From assembly GCA_963752755.1 (NCBI GenBank), contig CAVVZJ010000011.1:248001-312000 (forward strand): DNA of 64,000 nt. The letters run 5' to 3'. Source of the stretch: CAVVZJ01 sp963752755 (lineage in GTDB: Bacteria; Planctomycetota; Planctomycetia; Isosphaerales; Isosphaeraceae). Positions 47,810-58,720 of the stretch are shown piece by piece. Each line of letters begins with the position of its first letter. Within the stretch, counting starts at the first letter, position 1. Under the pieces are notes generated by a model, which saw nothing but the letters and a program-made list of their open reading frames with translations, was not told where the DNA came from and searched no databases. The position numbers were made by a program, and so were the translations under genes.

Positions 47810-50436
47810 ATGAAGACCGACGAACTCCGCGAAGCGTTTCTCGACTTCTTCGCCTCCAAGGGCTGCGTCCGCAAGCCGAGCGACACGCTCGTCCCGCACG
47901 GCGACGAGACGGTCCTGTTCACCCCGGCGGGGATGAACCAGTTCAAGCGCGAGTTCATGGGCCTGGGCGACCCGAACTTCAAGCGGGCCGTGACTTGCCA
48001 GAAGTGCTTGCGTACAGGGGACATCGAAAACGTCGGCAAGACGCCCCGGCACATGACCTTCTTCGAGATGCTCGGCAACTTCAGCTTCGGCGACTACTTC
48101 AAGCGCGAGGCGATCCAGTGGGGCTGGGAGTTCCTCACGAAGACGCTCAAGATCGACCGGAATCGCCTCACCATCACGGTTTATCTCGACGACGACGAGG
48201 CGTACGACATCTGGCACCAGGAGGTTGGCCTGCCCGCTGACCGGATCACCCGGATGGGCGAGGACGACAACTTCTGGCCCGCCGGGGCGCCAACTCACGG
48301 GCCCAACGGCGTCTGCGGGCCGTGCTCGGAGATCTTCTATCACGGAGACGGGATCGAGGAGGTTGAGATCTGGAACCTCGTCTTCACGCAGTTCAACCGC
48401 GTCGGGCCGGGGCAACTGGAGCCGTTGCCGAAGAAGAACATCGACACCGGCATGGGCCTGGAGCGCACGGCGGCGGCCTTGCAAGGGGTCCGGTCGAACT
48501 TCGAGATCGACCTGTTCCAGCCGATCGTCCGCGCGACGGCCGACGTGCTCGGGATCGACTACGCGCGGATCAAGGACACGCTGGACGGCGTGCGCATTCG
48601 AAGGGCGAGCGATCACGCGAGGGCCTTGACGTTCTGCATTCATGAGAACGTCCGGCCGTCGGCGGAGAAGCAGGGGTACGTCCTCCGGCGATTGCTGAGG
48701 CGGGCGGTGCTGGATGCGTACCAGATGGGGCAGCGGGAGCCGTATCTTTATCAGGTCGTGCCGGCGGTGGCCGATGCGATGAAGGGCGGCTATCCCGAAC
48801 TGATCGACAGCGTGCCGAGGATTCAGAACGTCGTCCGGGAGGAGGAGGAGCGGTTCCTCCGGAACCTGGAGAACGGCATGAGCCTGCTCGCCGACACCTT
48901 CAAGAAGACGAAGTCGGCCGGCTCGGACGTGATCGACGGCGCGGCCGCGTTCGACCTGCTCTCGACGTATGGCATCCCGGTCGAGGTGACGGAGGGCCTG
49001 GCGGCCGATCAGAATCTGCGCGTGGACAGGGCCGGTTTCGAGAAGGCTCGCGAGAAGTTCGCGGCCGTCTCTCGGGGGACGACGGAGGCGGCCGACGTTT
49101 TCGCCACCGGGCCGCTCGACACGCTTAAGGAGGCGTATCACCACGGCAGCGAGTTCGTCGGCTATCGGACGTGCTCGACGGAGTCGCGGGTCATCGGGAT
49201 CATCGAGCAGGGGCAACTGGCGGAGTCGGCGACGGCCGCGGAGGGCGGGCCGCCGGTCGTGCTGGTGCTGGATCGGACGCCCTTTTACGGCGAGTCCGGC
49301 GGGCAGGTGGGCGACTACGGGATCGATCGCGGGGGACGGATTCACGTTCGAGGTCGAGGACACGAAGAAGGATCACGATTTCACGTTGCATCTCGGGAAG
49401 GTGAGGGAGGGGACCGTCACACTGGGGGCGACGGTTCGGGCCGAGGTGGACGAGCAGCGTCGGCAAGCGATCCGGCGGGCCCACTCCGCGACGCACGTGC
49501 TGCATCACGCGTTGCACATTCATCTGGGGAAGCACGCGCAGCAGGCGGGCAGCAAGGTGGAGCCAGATCGGTTGCGGTTCGACTTCGCGAACCCGGAGGC
49601 GGTCGGTCGGGAGCGGATCAGGCAGATCGAGGAGACGGTCAACGAGCGCATCCTGCTGGGAGAGGCGGTGAGCTGGACGACCATGCCGATCGAGGAGGCG
49701 CGGAAGCTGGGGGCGATGGCCCTCTTCGGGGAGAAGTATCCGGAGGTCGTGCGGGTCGTCTCGATGGGCGAGTTCTCACGAGAACTCTGCGGGGGGACGC
49801 ACCTGGAGAGCGTCGGGCAGATCGGCCTGTTCAAGATCGTGGGCGAGGAATCGGTGTCGGCCGGCACGCAGGCGGATCACGGCGTTGACGGGCAAGGCGG
49901 CGCTCGACTACATCCGCGGTGAGGAGGAGGAACTGGCGGGGGCGGCGGCGGCGTTGAAGGTACCGACCGGGGGCCTGGCGGAGCGGGTGGCGGCCCTGGC
50001 GGAGGAGGTCAAGGCGCTCAAGAAGCAGCTCGCCCAGCGGAAGACGGAGTCGGCGCCGAGGACGTCGCCGGAGGAGTTGCTGGCGGCGGCGGCGACGTTC
50101 GGCGAGCTCCGGGTCGTGACAGCGGCCATCGAATCGGCGGCGGCGGACGAGCTGAGGCAGTTGATCGACGTGCTCCGGCGGAAGGCCGGGAACGGCCTGG
50201 CTGTGCTGCTGGCGACGGCGAACGAGGGCAAGGTGATTCTGGCGGCGGGCCTGACGCCGGACGTGGTCGAGCGGGGCTTGCACGCGGGCAACTGGCTGAA
50301 GGAGGTCGCGCCGGTGGTGGGCGGCGGCGGCGGCGGTCGGCCCGACTTCGCGCAGGCCGGGGGCAAGGAGCCGGGGAAGATCCCGCAGGCGCTGGAGAAG
50401 GCGGCGGAGGTGGTGAAGGCGAAGATGGGTTCGTAG
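47810..50436 (+). CDS. alaS: Alanine-tRNA ligase (two apparent frameshifts)
   Basis: Essential class II synthetase that charges tRNA-Ala, about 875 aa, normal length. The N-terminus MKTDELREAFLDFFASKGCV is canonical. The catalytic core has FTPAGMNQFKREFMG, GKTPRHMTFFEMLGNFSFGD, APTHGPNGVCGPCSEIFY and KKNIDTGMGLERTAAALQG. The editing domain has RRAHSATHVLHHAL (HxxxH) and RELCGGTHLESVG (C and H zinc ligands). The C-Ala domain with a Gly-run linker ends AEVVKAKMGS. Frame changes occur near 49335 (in a GGGGGA stretch) and near 49875. Since alaS cannot be lost, these are most likely sequence errors. Confidence 0.95.
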
Positions 50437-50440
50437 CCTT

Positions 50441-50473
50441 TCGTAGGGTGCGTCGAGTCTTCGACGACGCACC
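50441..50473 (+). repeat. 33-bp palindromic dispersed repeat, copy 1
   Basis: Contains GTAGGGTGCGTCGAGTC and CGACGACGCACC, so it can fold as a hairpin with GGTGCGTCG/CGACGCACC arms. Two inverted copies are at 50508-50540 and 51314-51346. It starts 5 bp after the alaS stop. Confidence 0.8.
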
Positions 50474-50507
50474 GCGCATCGGTCGGAGGAGGGCGGTTTT
50501 TCGGAAA

Positions 50508-50540
50508 GGTGCGTCGTAGAAGACTCGACGCACCCTACGA
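50508..50540 (-). repeat. 33-bp palindromic dispersed repeat, copy 2
   Basis: The reverse complement of copy 1 with one substitution in the loop (GTAGAAGAC instead of GTCGAAGAC). Together with copy 1 it forms a long inverted pair 34 bp apart, just upstream of the Uma2 gene. Confidence 0.8.
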
Positions 50541-50556
50541 GAAGAGGGGTGGTGCA

Positions 50557-51299
50557 ATGGCCTCCGTCGAGAAATCGGAACCGCGGTCCGACCCGATTTA
50601 CGGCTTCGTGGACGAGGAGGGTTTCCCCTGGCTGGAGAACGGGGCCAGGATGACCCAGAAGGAGTTTCACGAGCGGTATGAGAAGCTCCCGCCGGGCTGG
50701 AAGGCGGAACTGATCGGGGGGACAGTCTTTGTCATGCCATCGCCGTTGAAGATCAAGCATGGTAGTAGTGACGCACGGCTGAGCGGGTGGCTCTACCTCT
50801 ACAGCGCCGGCACGCCGGGTACGGAGGGCCAGAACAACACGACCACGATCCTCGGTGAGCGAGAGCGAGCCGCAACCCGATTCGGCCTTGCTGATCCTGC
50901 CGTCACACGGCGGCCAGACCCGGGACGGTGACGACGACTTCACGCACGGGGCGCCGGAACTGGTGATCGAGGTCGCCTGGAGCAGCCGCTCGGTCGCTCT
51001 CGCCGCGAAGTTGCGGGACTACGAACAGACGGGGGTCAAGGAATATCTCGTGTGGGACCTGCGGGGACAAGAGATTCACTGGTTCGAGCTGGCCGAGGGT
51101 CGGTTTGTAGCGATGAGCCCGGATGACAGACGGAGTCTTCCGATCGCGGGTCTTCCCCGGTCTGTGGCTCGACGTGGCCGCGCTCGTGGCCAACGACAAG
51201 GCCGCTGTCAACGACACTCTGAATCGGGGACTCCACTCTCCCGAGCACGCGGCGTTCGTCGCCGAGCTGGAACGGAGGAGGGAGGAGCGGGCGGGATAG
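50557..51299 (+). CDS. Uma2-family (PD-(D/E)xK-fold) protein, frameshifted
   Basis: Starts MASVEKSEPRSDPIYGFVDE. The Uma2 domain includes MTQKEFHERYEKLPPGWKAE, LIGGTVFVMPSPLKIKHG (Glu and MPSP motif), then, after a shift near 50852, QPDSALLILPSHGGQTRDGD (PD), GAPELVIEVAWSSRSVALAA (E-x-A, in place of ExK) and KLRDYEQTGVKEYLVWDLRG. A second shift near 51128 leads to FPGLWLDVAALVANDKAAVN and the end ERRREERAG. The fold is nuclease-like, but the role of Uma2 proteins is not established. It lies between palindromic repeats 2 and 3. Confidence 0.85.
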
Positions 51300-51313
51300 G
51301 GCGGTTCCCGGAA

Positions 51314-51346
51314 GGTGCGTCGTCGAAGACTCGACGCACCCTACGA
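51314..51346 (-). repeat. 33-bp palindromic dispersed repeat, copy 3
   Basis: An exact reverse complement of copy 1, located 14 bp after the Uma2 stop and next to the 3' end of the cysteine desulfurase gene. The Uma2 gene is thus bracketed by these repeats. Confidence 0.8.
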
Positions 51347-51349
51347 AGG

Positions 51350-52539
51350 CGAGGGGCGATCGGCGCGCCGAGGTCCAGACGGCACTCATCCTCCGCAGGC
51401 GGGCAACGGCCTCGGAGACGCGATCGATGGCGAAGTCGATCTCTTCGGCGGTGGTGAAGCGGCCGAGGCCGAAGCGGAGGCTGGCGCGGGCGAGATCCTC
51501 GTCGAGGCCCATGGCGCGGAGGACATGGCTGGGTTCGGGGTTGGCGGACGTGCAGGCGGAACCGCTGCTGACGGCCACGTCGCGCATCGCCATCATCAGG
51601 GCCTCGCCATCGACGTAAGCGAAGCTGAGGTTGAGGTTTCCGGGAAGGCGATCGGTCGGGGTGGCCGTTGAGGACGATCTCGGGGACGCGGGCGGCGATC
51701 CCGGCGTGGAGGCGTTCGCGGAGGGCCAGAATGCGAGGGGCCTCGGTGTCGCGTTCTTGCAAGGCGAGGGCGGCGGCCGTGCCGAAGCCGACGATCGAGG
51801 GGACGGGGAGCGTGCCGGAGCGGAATCCGCGCTCGTGGCCGCCGCCGTCGATGAGGGGGGTGAGGCGGACCTGGGGGTCGCGGCGGCGGACGTAGAGGGC
51901 GCCGATCCCCTTGGGGCCGTAGAACTTGTGGGCGGTAAAGGACATCAGGTCGAGCTGGTGGTCGTTCACGTTGATCGGGAGGCGGCCGACGGCCTGGGTG
52001 GCGTCGGAGTGGAAGAGGAGCTGCGGTCGTGGCAGAGTCGGCCGATGGCGGCGGTCGGGTTGATCGTGCCGACCTCGTTGTTGGCGGCCATGATCGAGAC
52101 GAGAACGGTGCGGTCGGTGATCGCGGCTTCGACGGACTCGGCGGAGACCTGGCCGGTGGACGTCGGGGGGAGGAAGGTGACGTCCCAGCCTTCGCGGGCA
52201 AGGCGGCGGAGGGGGTCGAGCACGGCGCGGTGTTCGGCGGCGGAGGTGATGATGTGGTTGCCCTTCTTCTTGAGGTGGGGAAGGGAACCCTTGAGGGCGA
52301 GGTTGTTCGATTCGGTGGCGCCGGAGGTGAAGACGATTTCCTTCGGGTCGGCACCGATCAGGGTCGGCGACCTGCTCGCGGGCCGTCTCGACGGCGGCCT
52401 CGGCGTCCCAGCCGAAGCGGTGGGAGACGCTGGCGGGGTTGCCGTAAACCTCGGTGAAATAGGGCAACATCGCCGCGACGACGCGGGGGTCGGTGCGGGT
52501 CGTGGCGTGGTTGTCGAGATAGACGGGCGTGGTGAGCAC
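51350..52539 (-). CDS. Cysteine desulfurase, NifS/IscS type (three frameshifts)
   Basis: PLP enzyme that transfers sulfur from cysteine for Fe-S cluster or thio-cofactor synthesis. The N-terminus VYLDNHATTRTDPRVVAAML and GNPASVSHRFGWDAEAAVET are canonical. Later blocks, in shifted frames: TDRTVLVSIMAANNEVGTIN, SDATQAVGRLPINV, DLMSFTAHKFYGPKGIGALY (PLP Lys), GHERGFRSGTLPVPSIVGFG and MRDVAVSSGSACTSANPEPS (active-site Cys). Shifts lie near 52375, 52028 and 51665. The C-terminal stop is unclear: the frame runs into the palindromic repeat, and the natural end is probably near 51350. Confidence 0.88.
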
Positions 52540-52882
52540 GTTCGGGGTCCTCAGGAATCGAGGGAACGGAGCTGGTGTTCAGTGGGGAGGGTGGGAGGCG
52601 GGAAGGAGGGAGGGAGCCAAGGCACGCAAGGGTTGCCAAAAAGCGGGCAGGGGTTCGATTCGGCGAGAGCGCGGGCGAAAGTCGCGAACAGGACGGGGTT
52701 TCGGACGTAGTGTCTCCAGGTGGCACGCCGCATGCCGGTTTGCCGCCGGGTGTTTGCGTCGCCCGGTTCGCGCGGGGTTCCGACAATTGTCCGGAAACCG
52801 TTTCCCGGCCCGAGCCGGGGGGATATAATCAAGGGCGACGACGGGTGATCGACCCGGAGACGGAGCCCACGGAGTCCGCGTC
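52540..52882. other. Intergenic region with -10-like box before the DUF4175-like gene
   Basis: About 340 bp between divergent genes. A TATAAT at 52824-52829 lies 53 bp upstream of the plus-strand start. No convincing -35 at 16-18 bp. Otherwise nothing recognised. Confidence 0.4.
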
Positions 52883-55800
52883 ATGGCCTTGACCGCGCAG
52901 CCGCAACCGCAAGGCAAACTGCTGGATTATGAGCAGTACATCAACCGCCAGATTAGCCAGACGCGGGCGAAGATCCGGACGACGGACGTCCTGACCTCGC
53001 TGGTCTTGCTCGGCGCGGCGTTGCTGGGGGTGCTGTTTCTCGAGGTTGTACTCGACCATCTCTTCGGCCTTTCGCCGTGGGTCCGCGGGGCGATCCTGCT
53101 GCTGGGGTTACCTCTGGCGGCCGGCTTCGCGGCGATCAGAGATCGTCTGGCCGCTTCTGCACCGGGTCAACAGCCACTTCGCGGCCCGGACGATCGAGTC
53201 GATCGATCCGAAATTCAAGAACAGCCTGATCAGCTACCTCGACCTGCTCAAGCATCGCGAGGAGACGCCCAGGGCGTTCCTGGCGGCGGTCGAGGCGAAG
53301 GCGGTCGATGACCTGACGGAGGTCGAGATCGACGCCGTCGTCGATCAGAGGCGGCTGATCCGGATGGTCTATGCGCTGGCGGGCGTGGTGGTCGTCTTCT
53401 GCCTGTACTCGTTGCTGACGCCCAAGAGCATCCTCGACTCGACCCGCCGTGCCTTGCTGGCCGATGTGGCCCGGCCGACGAACACACGGCTGGTCAACAT
53501 CAAGCCGGGCAATGATCCGAAACAGGCGAACGTCGTGGCCGGGACGAACGTGCCCTTCTCGGTGGAGATCCACGGCACGAGGCCGCGAAGGTCGCGCTGC
53601 ACTACAGCGTGGACGGCGGCAAGTTCTTACGGGGCCCAGGAATTCGCCCGCGGGCGGAGCGATTACGACCCGTGGACGACCATGCTCCGCGAGGTCCAGA
53701 CCCGCAACGGTCAGAAGCAGGTTCGCTACTACATCCAGGGCGGCGACGCCACGTCGAAGACCTATCGGCTGAACGTCCGGCCGACACCGATGGTTCTCGA
53801 CGTGAGCCACGACCTCGTCTTCCCGGCCTACATCCAGCGGGAGCGGCGGGGCGACAATCTGCCGCCGGACGATCGAGGGCCTTGAAGGCGGCAACATTGG
53901 AGGCGATCGAGGGGACGCTCGCCGTCGTCCATGCCGCGGACCAATCAGGCGGCCGTCTCGGGCCGCGTCGAGTTCGGGCCGAGCCAGGACAAGGACCGGA
54001 GACCGTCGTGAGCCGCCCTCCGCCGAGGTCCTCGTCAACAAGGACGATCCGTACCAGTTCACGGCGCGGTTCCGGGTCGAGTCGAGCCGGACCTACAAGC
54101 TCTTCTTCACGACCGAGGAAGGCGAGCTGAACCGCAACCCCGTCGTCTATGACATCACGGCGATCCCCGACCGGCCGCCGACGGCTGCAGTTCCTCGTGC
54201 CCGAGCCGAAGGTGCAGGCACCGGCCAACGGCTCGGTGGCCCTTCGGATGAAGGCCGCGGATGACCACGGCGTCGAGGAGGCGACGCTGCACGTCCAGTT
54301 CGGACGGGAGTACCTGACGCCGAAGAATTACCTGGAGACGAAGGAGCCGGCCCCCGAGCTGATCCAGGACGACGTGATCGACCTCGCCGGCGCTCCGAGC
54401 CAAGAAGGGCGACAAGATCGAATACTGGCTCACCGTGGCCGACACCCGGGAGCCAACCGCCAACCGCTTCGAGACCCCCCGACCAGGTCATCGAGGTCAC
54501 CGACCCTCTGCCCCCGGAGGAAGCTGAGAAACTTCGCGAGGAGCAGCAGAAGAAGCTGGAGGACGCCCGCCAGAATCCTCCCAACCCGGACGCTCCCCAG
54601 CCCCCCCCTGCTCTCGACCAGCCCCCGCCTGCCCAGCCCCAGCCCGGCGAGGGTCAGAAGCCGCCCGAATTGAAGGATCAAGCTCCGAATCAGGCTCCCC
54701 AGCCTCCGCAGGCGAACCAGGCGCCTCGCAACGGCCAGCGTGGTGAACAGCAAGGGCAGCAGCAACCGCCGAAGCTCTCCGACAAGGATCGCGAGATGCT
54801 CGACCGGCTTCGCAACGCCCTCGCCCAGAACAATCCCCAGCCTCCGGCCCAGAGCCAGAACCAGCCGCAACAGAACCCGAACCAGCCCCGCGACCAGAAT
54901 CCCGAGCAAAACAACCGCCGCAATCAGGACCAAGCCCAGCAGCAAGGCCAGCCGCAGCAAGGCCAAGCTCAACAGAATGGCCAATCTCAGCGCGGCAGCC
55001 AGAACGAGGCCGGCCAGAGTCCGCAGGGTCAACCCGGCCAGCAAGGCGAGGGTCAGCCCCAGAGCAGCCAGGGTAATACTCAGAGGGCCAACACCAACGC
55101 GCCCCGTCCGGGCGGCGGTGCCAGCACCCAGCAGCAACGTTCCCAGGGCGGTCAGCCGTCCCAGGGCGATCAGGTCGAGCGGGGCAACGATCCCACCGGC
55201 CGCAGCCAGTCTCGTTCCGAGCAAGCGGATCAGCACCCGCCCCAGAACGGAGGCGGCCAGCAGAACGCCGGTCAGCAGCGCGGTGGTCAGTCGAATTCCG
55301 GCGAGTCGGCGAACGAGCCGGAGAACCCCGCACAGGGCCAGGCCGGTCCGAATCGCAATGCGCCCTCATCCGGGAGCGCCCCGCAGTCTGGCCAGAAGCC
55401 GCAGGAGGAGCGTGGGTCCAAGCCCTCTGAGAAGAACGAGCAGGGCGCCGGCGATTCACAGCGCGAGGAGTCCGGTCCGGGTCAGGAACCGCAATCGCCC
55501 CGCGAAGGCCAGTCCGGCCGAGGCCAGACCGGCGGTCAGAATCGCCAGGACGGATCGACGTCCGGCCGTCCGCAAGAAAGCGGAACATCGAAGGGCGCGG
55601 AGGATGCCGCATCCCAGAATGGGAAGCCGGACGGCACGCCGAACCAGACCGGCGAGAACCCTTCGGGCGACGAAGCCGGCAACGGTCGCCAGCCGGAAGC
55701 GGCTGGGCCTCAGGATGGCCAGGGCCGCAAGCCCGAGCAAGGTCCGGCCGGTGATCGCCAGGGCCGCAAGCCCGGCGAGAAGTCGCAAGCGGCTCGTGGA

Positions 55801-58562
55801 CAGGAACAGCAGTCGGGTACCGGCGAGAACGCGGGTCGCCGTTCCGACGGTACCCAGGGCGAGGCCGAACAGGGCGCCCAGGGGACCGGGAATCCGTCGG
55901 GCCGAGGCCGCGAGAACGACACGGGCGACACGGGCAACGCGGCCGCCGGCAACCCCAAGGCCCCCGGCTCCGAGCCGATGCCGCGCGAAGGGGCCACGCC
56001 CCGCGGCGAGGTCGGTCCGAACGGCAAGCCCCAGACGGGACAGCAGACGTCCGATGGCCAGCCCGGCGAGCGTCGCAAGCCCGAGAACGGTCAACCAGGA
56101 CAATCGCCGTCACCAACGCCCCGCTCCAGCGGCGACCCGGGATCGCAAGGCCAGCCGAACGCCAATCCTTCGGCGCCCCGTGGCAGCGATGGCTCCCGCT
56201 CCGAGAACACTCCCAGCACGCCGGGTTCTCGTTCTGGAAACCAAGCTCCCCAGTCAAAGCCAGGGACCGAGGGGACGCCTTCCGGTTCACAACCGCAACG
56301 CGGTGAGGGTGTGAAGCCGTCGCCGTCTCGTCCCGGTGAGAACCCAACGGGCGATGCCCGGAAGACTCCGGGAGCCAACCAGGGCGCCGCGGCGAAGTCC
56401 GCCCAGCAAGATGCTCGTGGCGCCACCGGTCGCGGACAGGACCAGAAGGGTGAAGCCGGAGGCTCGCAGCCCCAGCAACCGGGCCGACCTGATCCGAAGT
56501 CGGCCCAGGGGACCGGCGCAGACCAGAAGGCTCGTCAGGCCGGTTCCTCCGACGGCCAGACCAGCCCCCGCAACCCGGAGCGTCCATCCGGTCGGCCTGA
56601 CGGCCGCAAGCCCCAGGGAACGCAGGGCGAGAACTCGGGCAATCGTGAGAATCCCCAGGGGCGCCTCAAGCCGGAAAGAACGAGCAGAACGGCGGCCAAC
56701 AGGGCAACCCACAACAGTCCAATGCCCGTCCGGGTGTCGAGAAGCCGCAGCAGGGCGGCGCCGATCAAGCAGGGCGCCAGTCGGGCGGCGAACAGCCGCA
56801 ACCGAATCAGGAAGGTCAGCCCCAGGCTAGCAAGCCCGGCGAGGAGACCGCCTCATCCGATTCCCAGAATCCCCGCCAGGGCACACCCTCGGGTGGTTCC
56901 CCGAGTGCCCCGCAGGGGGCTGACACGAAAAACGCCTCGCAGCAGCGGTCGGGAAACCAGCGATCGGACCCCAACGATCCTCCCCAGGGGAACCAGGGCA
57001 GTTCGAACAGCAACCAGCCACCGGCCGACCCGCGCGGTAGCGGTCAGCCTCCGAAGGGTACGAACGAGGCGGACAGCCAGAAGCCCTCGGGCAACCAGAA
57101 GCCCTCGGGTAACCCGCCATCGTCGGGAACTCCCAAGGCGAACGCCCGCTCCTCGCAAACCGACTCCAGTCCCCCCCCCTCGCGACAACCAGCTCCCCCG
57201 CGACAATCCGCCCACGGCGAACCCTCGCGAGGCAAGACCGAACCAACCCATGCCGGACCAGGCCCCAGACACGCAATCCCAGGACCAGCAAGGTCAAAAG
57301 GGGCAACCTCAGCCGGGTTCAGGTCAACAGGAGCAGCAAGGCAAAAATGCGCAGGACAGCAAGGTCCTGGACAGGGCCGGGAGGGTCAACCAGGCCAGGG
57401 TCAGCAGCAACCGGGCGGTGGGCGGCCAGGCCAGGCTCAGAAAGGCCAGAGCCAGGATGCTGGCCAGCAAGGGGATCGTGAGGCCCCGGGCCAGGCCGGC
57501 GAGCAGCAACCCGGTGGCGAGCCGAAGGCCGCGGCCGGCCAGCGTGGCGAGGGGCCCTCGCAAGGCGGCAAACCCGAACCTGGGCAGCCGGGTCAGGAGC
57601 GAGGCCCCATGCCAGAAGGCCAGGACCAGCAGGCCGGCGGACAACAAGGCGGTGAACGGGCCAATGGTCCGCAGCAAGCCGGTCAACCGCAAGCTGGCGA
57701 ACGGGCCAATAGTCCGCAGCAAGGTGGCCAGCAGGCCGGGGGCGAGCCGAAGAGCGGCGAGCAGGCCGGAGGCGAGCCGAAGAGCGGCGAGCAGGCCGGA
57801 GATGGCCAGCCCGGCCAGCAGCCGGGGGGACAGCCGGGAAGTGGAAGCCCGAAGTCGGGACCGGGCCAGGGTGCTCCGAAGGGTCCCGGGGGAGAGCATG
57901 GCGGACAGGGTCAGGCTCAGGGTCAGGGACAGGGCCCGGGTGAGCAACCGAAGGGTCAGGGCGAGAACGGCAGCCAGGAGAGCCAGGGCGGCCCGTCTCC
58001 CTCGCCCGGCGGCGGTGGCAATCGGACGGGTCAGGCCAATCTGCCGTCTCTGGACGACAAGCCCAACGACCAGCCTGCCGAGAACGCCGGCCGACGTCCT
58101 GGCACGCCGCCAGCCAACCCCGGCGAATTGCCCGCGCCCGACAGCGGCCGGGTCGAGCCGGAGTTGGTCCTTCGCAAGTTGCAGGACATCCTCAACCGCG
58201 GCGACGCCGACCAGGTTCGCCGGCTGGAGGACGCCACCAACATGTCACGCGAGGAATTGCAGCAGTTCGCCCGCAAGTTCGAGAGACCCGATCTGAAGGC
58301 GGCCAGCGAGGGTCAGAAACTCCAGGGCGATCTCCGCCGCGACGCGACCGTGGCCCCGCGCCAGGGGATCGGCGACCGGCTCAAGGGCTCGATCATCCGC
58401 GGTCGCGGCGAGCGCGGACCGGGCACCACGGCGCAGGACACCCTCAGCGACCAGACGCAAGGGCTCCGGACCGAGGCCCCGCCCGAGATTCGCTCCCGGA
58501 TGGAGGCGTATCAGAACAGCATCTCCCGGTCCCGCAACGCACCCTCCGGCGGCCAGCGATGA
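52883..58562 (+). CDS. Giant DUF4175-like membrane protein with Gln/Gly/Pro-rich region (frameshifts)
   Basis: The start ATG follows GGAG by 8 nt. N-terminal cytoplasmic segment, then two membrane helices (VLTSLVLLGAALLGVLFLEV and GAILLLGLPLAAGFAAI). A helical stretch follows (FKNSLISYLDLLKHREETPR), a third helix (MVYALAGVVVVFCLYSLLTP) and periplasmic Ig-like repeats to about 54480 (DDHGVEEATLHVQFGREYLT). From about 54500 to 58100 the protein is almost wholly Gln, Gly, Pro, Asn, Ser, Arg and Lys, over 1100 residues of low complexity. An ordered tail follows (LVLRKLQDILNRGDADQVRR, LQQFARKFERPDL). Several single-base shifts occur (near 53138, 53585, 53640-54670, 56665 and 57200-57300). DUF4175/TIGR02302 relatives also have a Gln/Gly-rich C-terminal part, but far shorter. 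Confidence 0.6.
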
Positions 58563-58620
58563 CGACGCTGGCCCGCTCGCCTCGCGACGGGCCACGGAGG
58601 ACCCTGGGATATCTCCGCAC

Positions 58621-58649
58621 GGAAATCCCCTCCCCGCGAGGGGGTTTCC
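58621..58649 (+). terminator. Strong hairpin between the DUF4175-like gene and nadB
   Basis: GGAAATCCCCTC pairs with GAGGGGGTTTCC around a CCCGC loop, giving a near-perfect 12-bp stem 59 bp after the stop. The downstream T tract is weak (TTCG), so termination efficiency is uncertain. Confidence 0.55.
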
Positions 58650-58720
58650 TTCGCGCGGACTTTATGTTCTTTGTGAGTCTGTGGTGAAATCCGCCTCCGT
58701 CTCGATTCCAGGCCCCGCCG

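Noticed and set aside
54497..56587. Minus-strand 696-codon frame and several leucine-rich minus-strand frames in the low-complexity region
   Set aside because: Complement of Gln/Pro/Gly codons yields Leu/Arg/Trp-rich nonsense that mimics membrane proteins. The plus strand continues an ordered gene at both ends.
55000..58100. Tandem satellite or VNTR array
   Set aside because: Codon-level low complexity without a fixed repeat period, apart from a few short duplications such as GGEPKSGEQA near 57740-57800.
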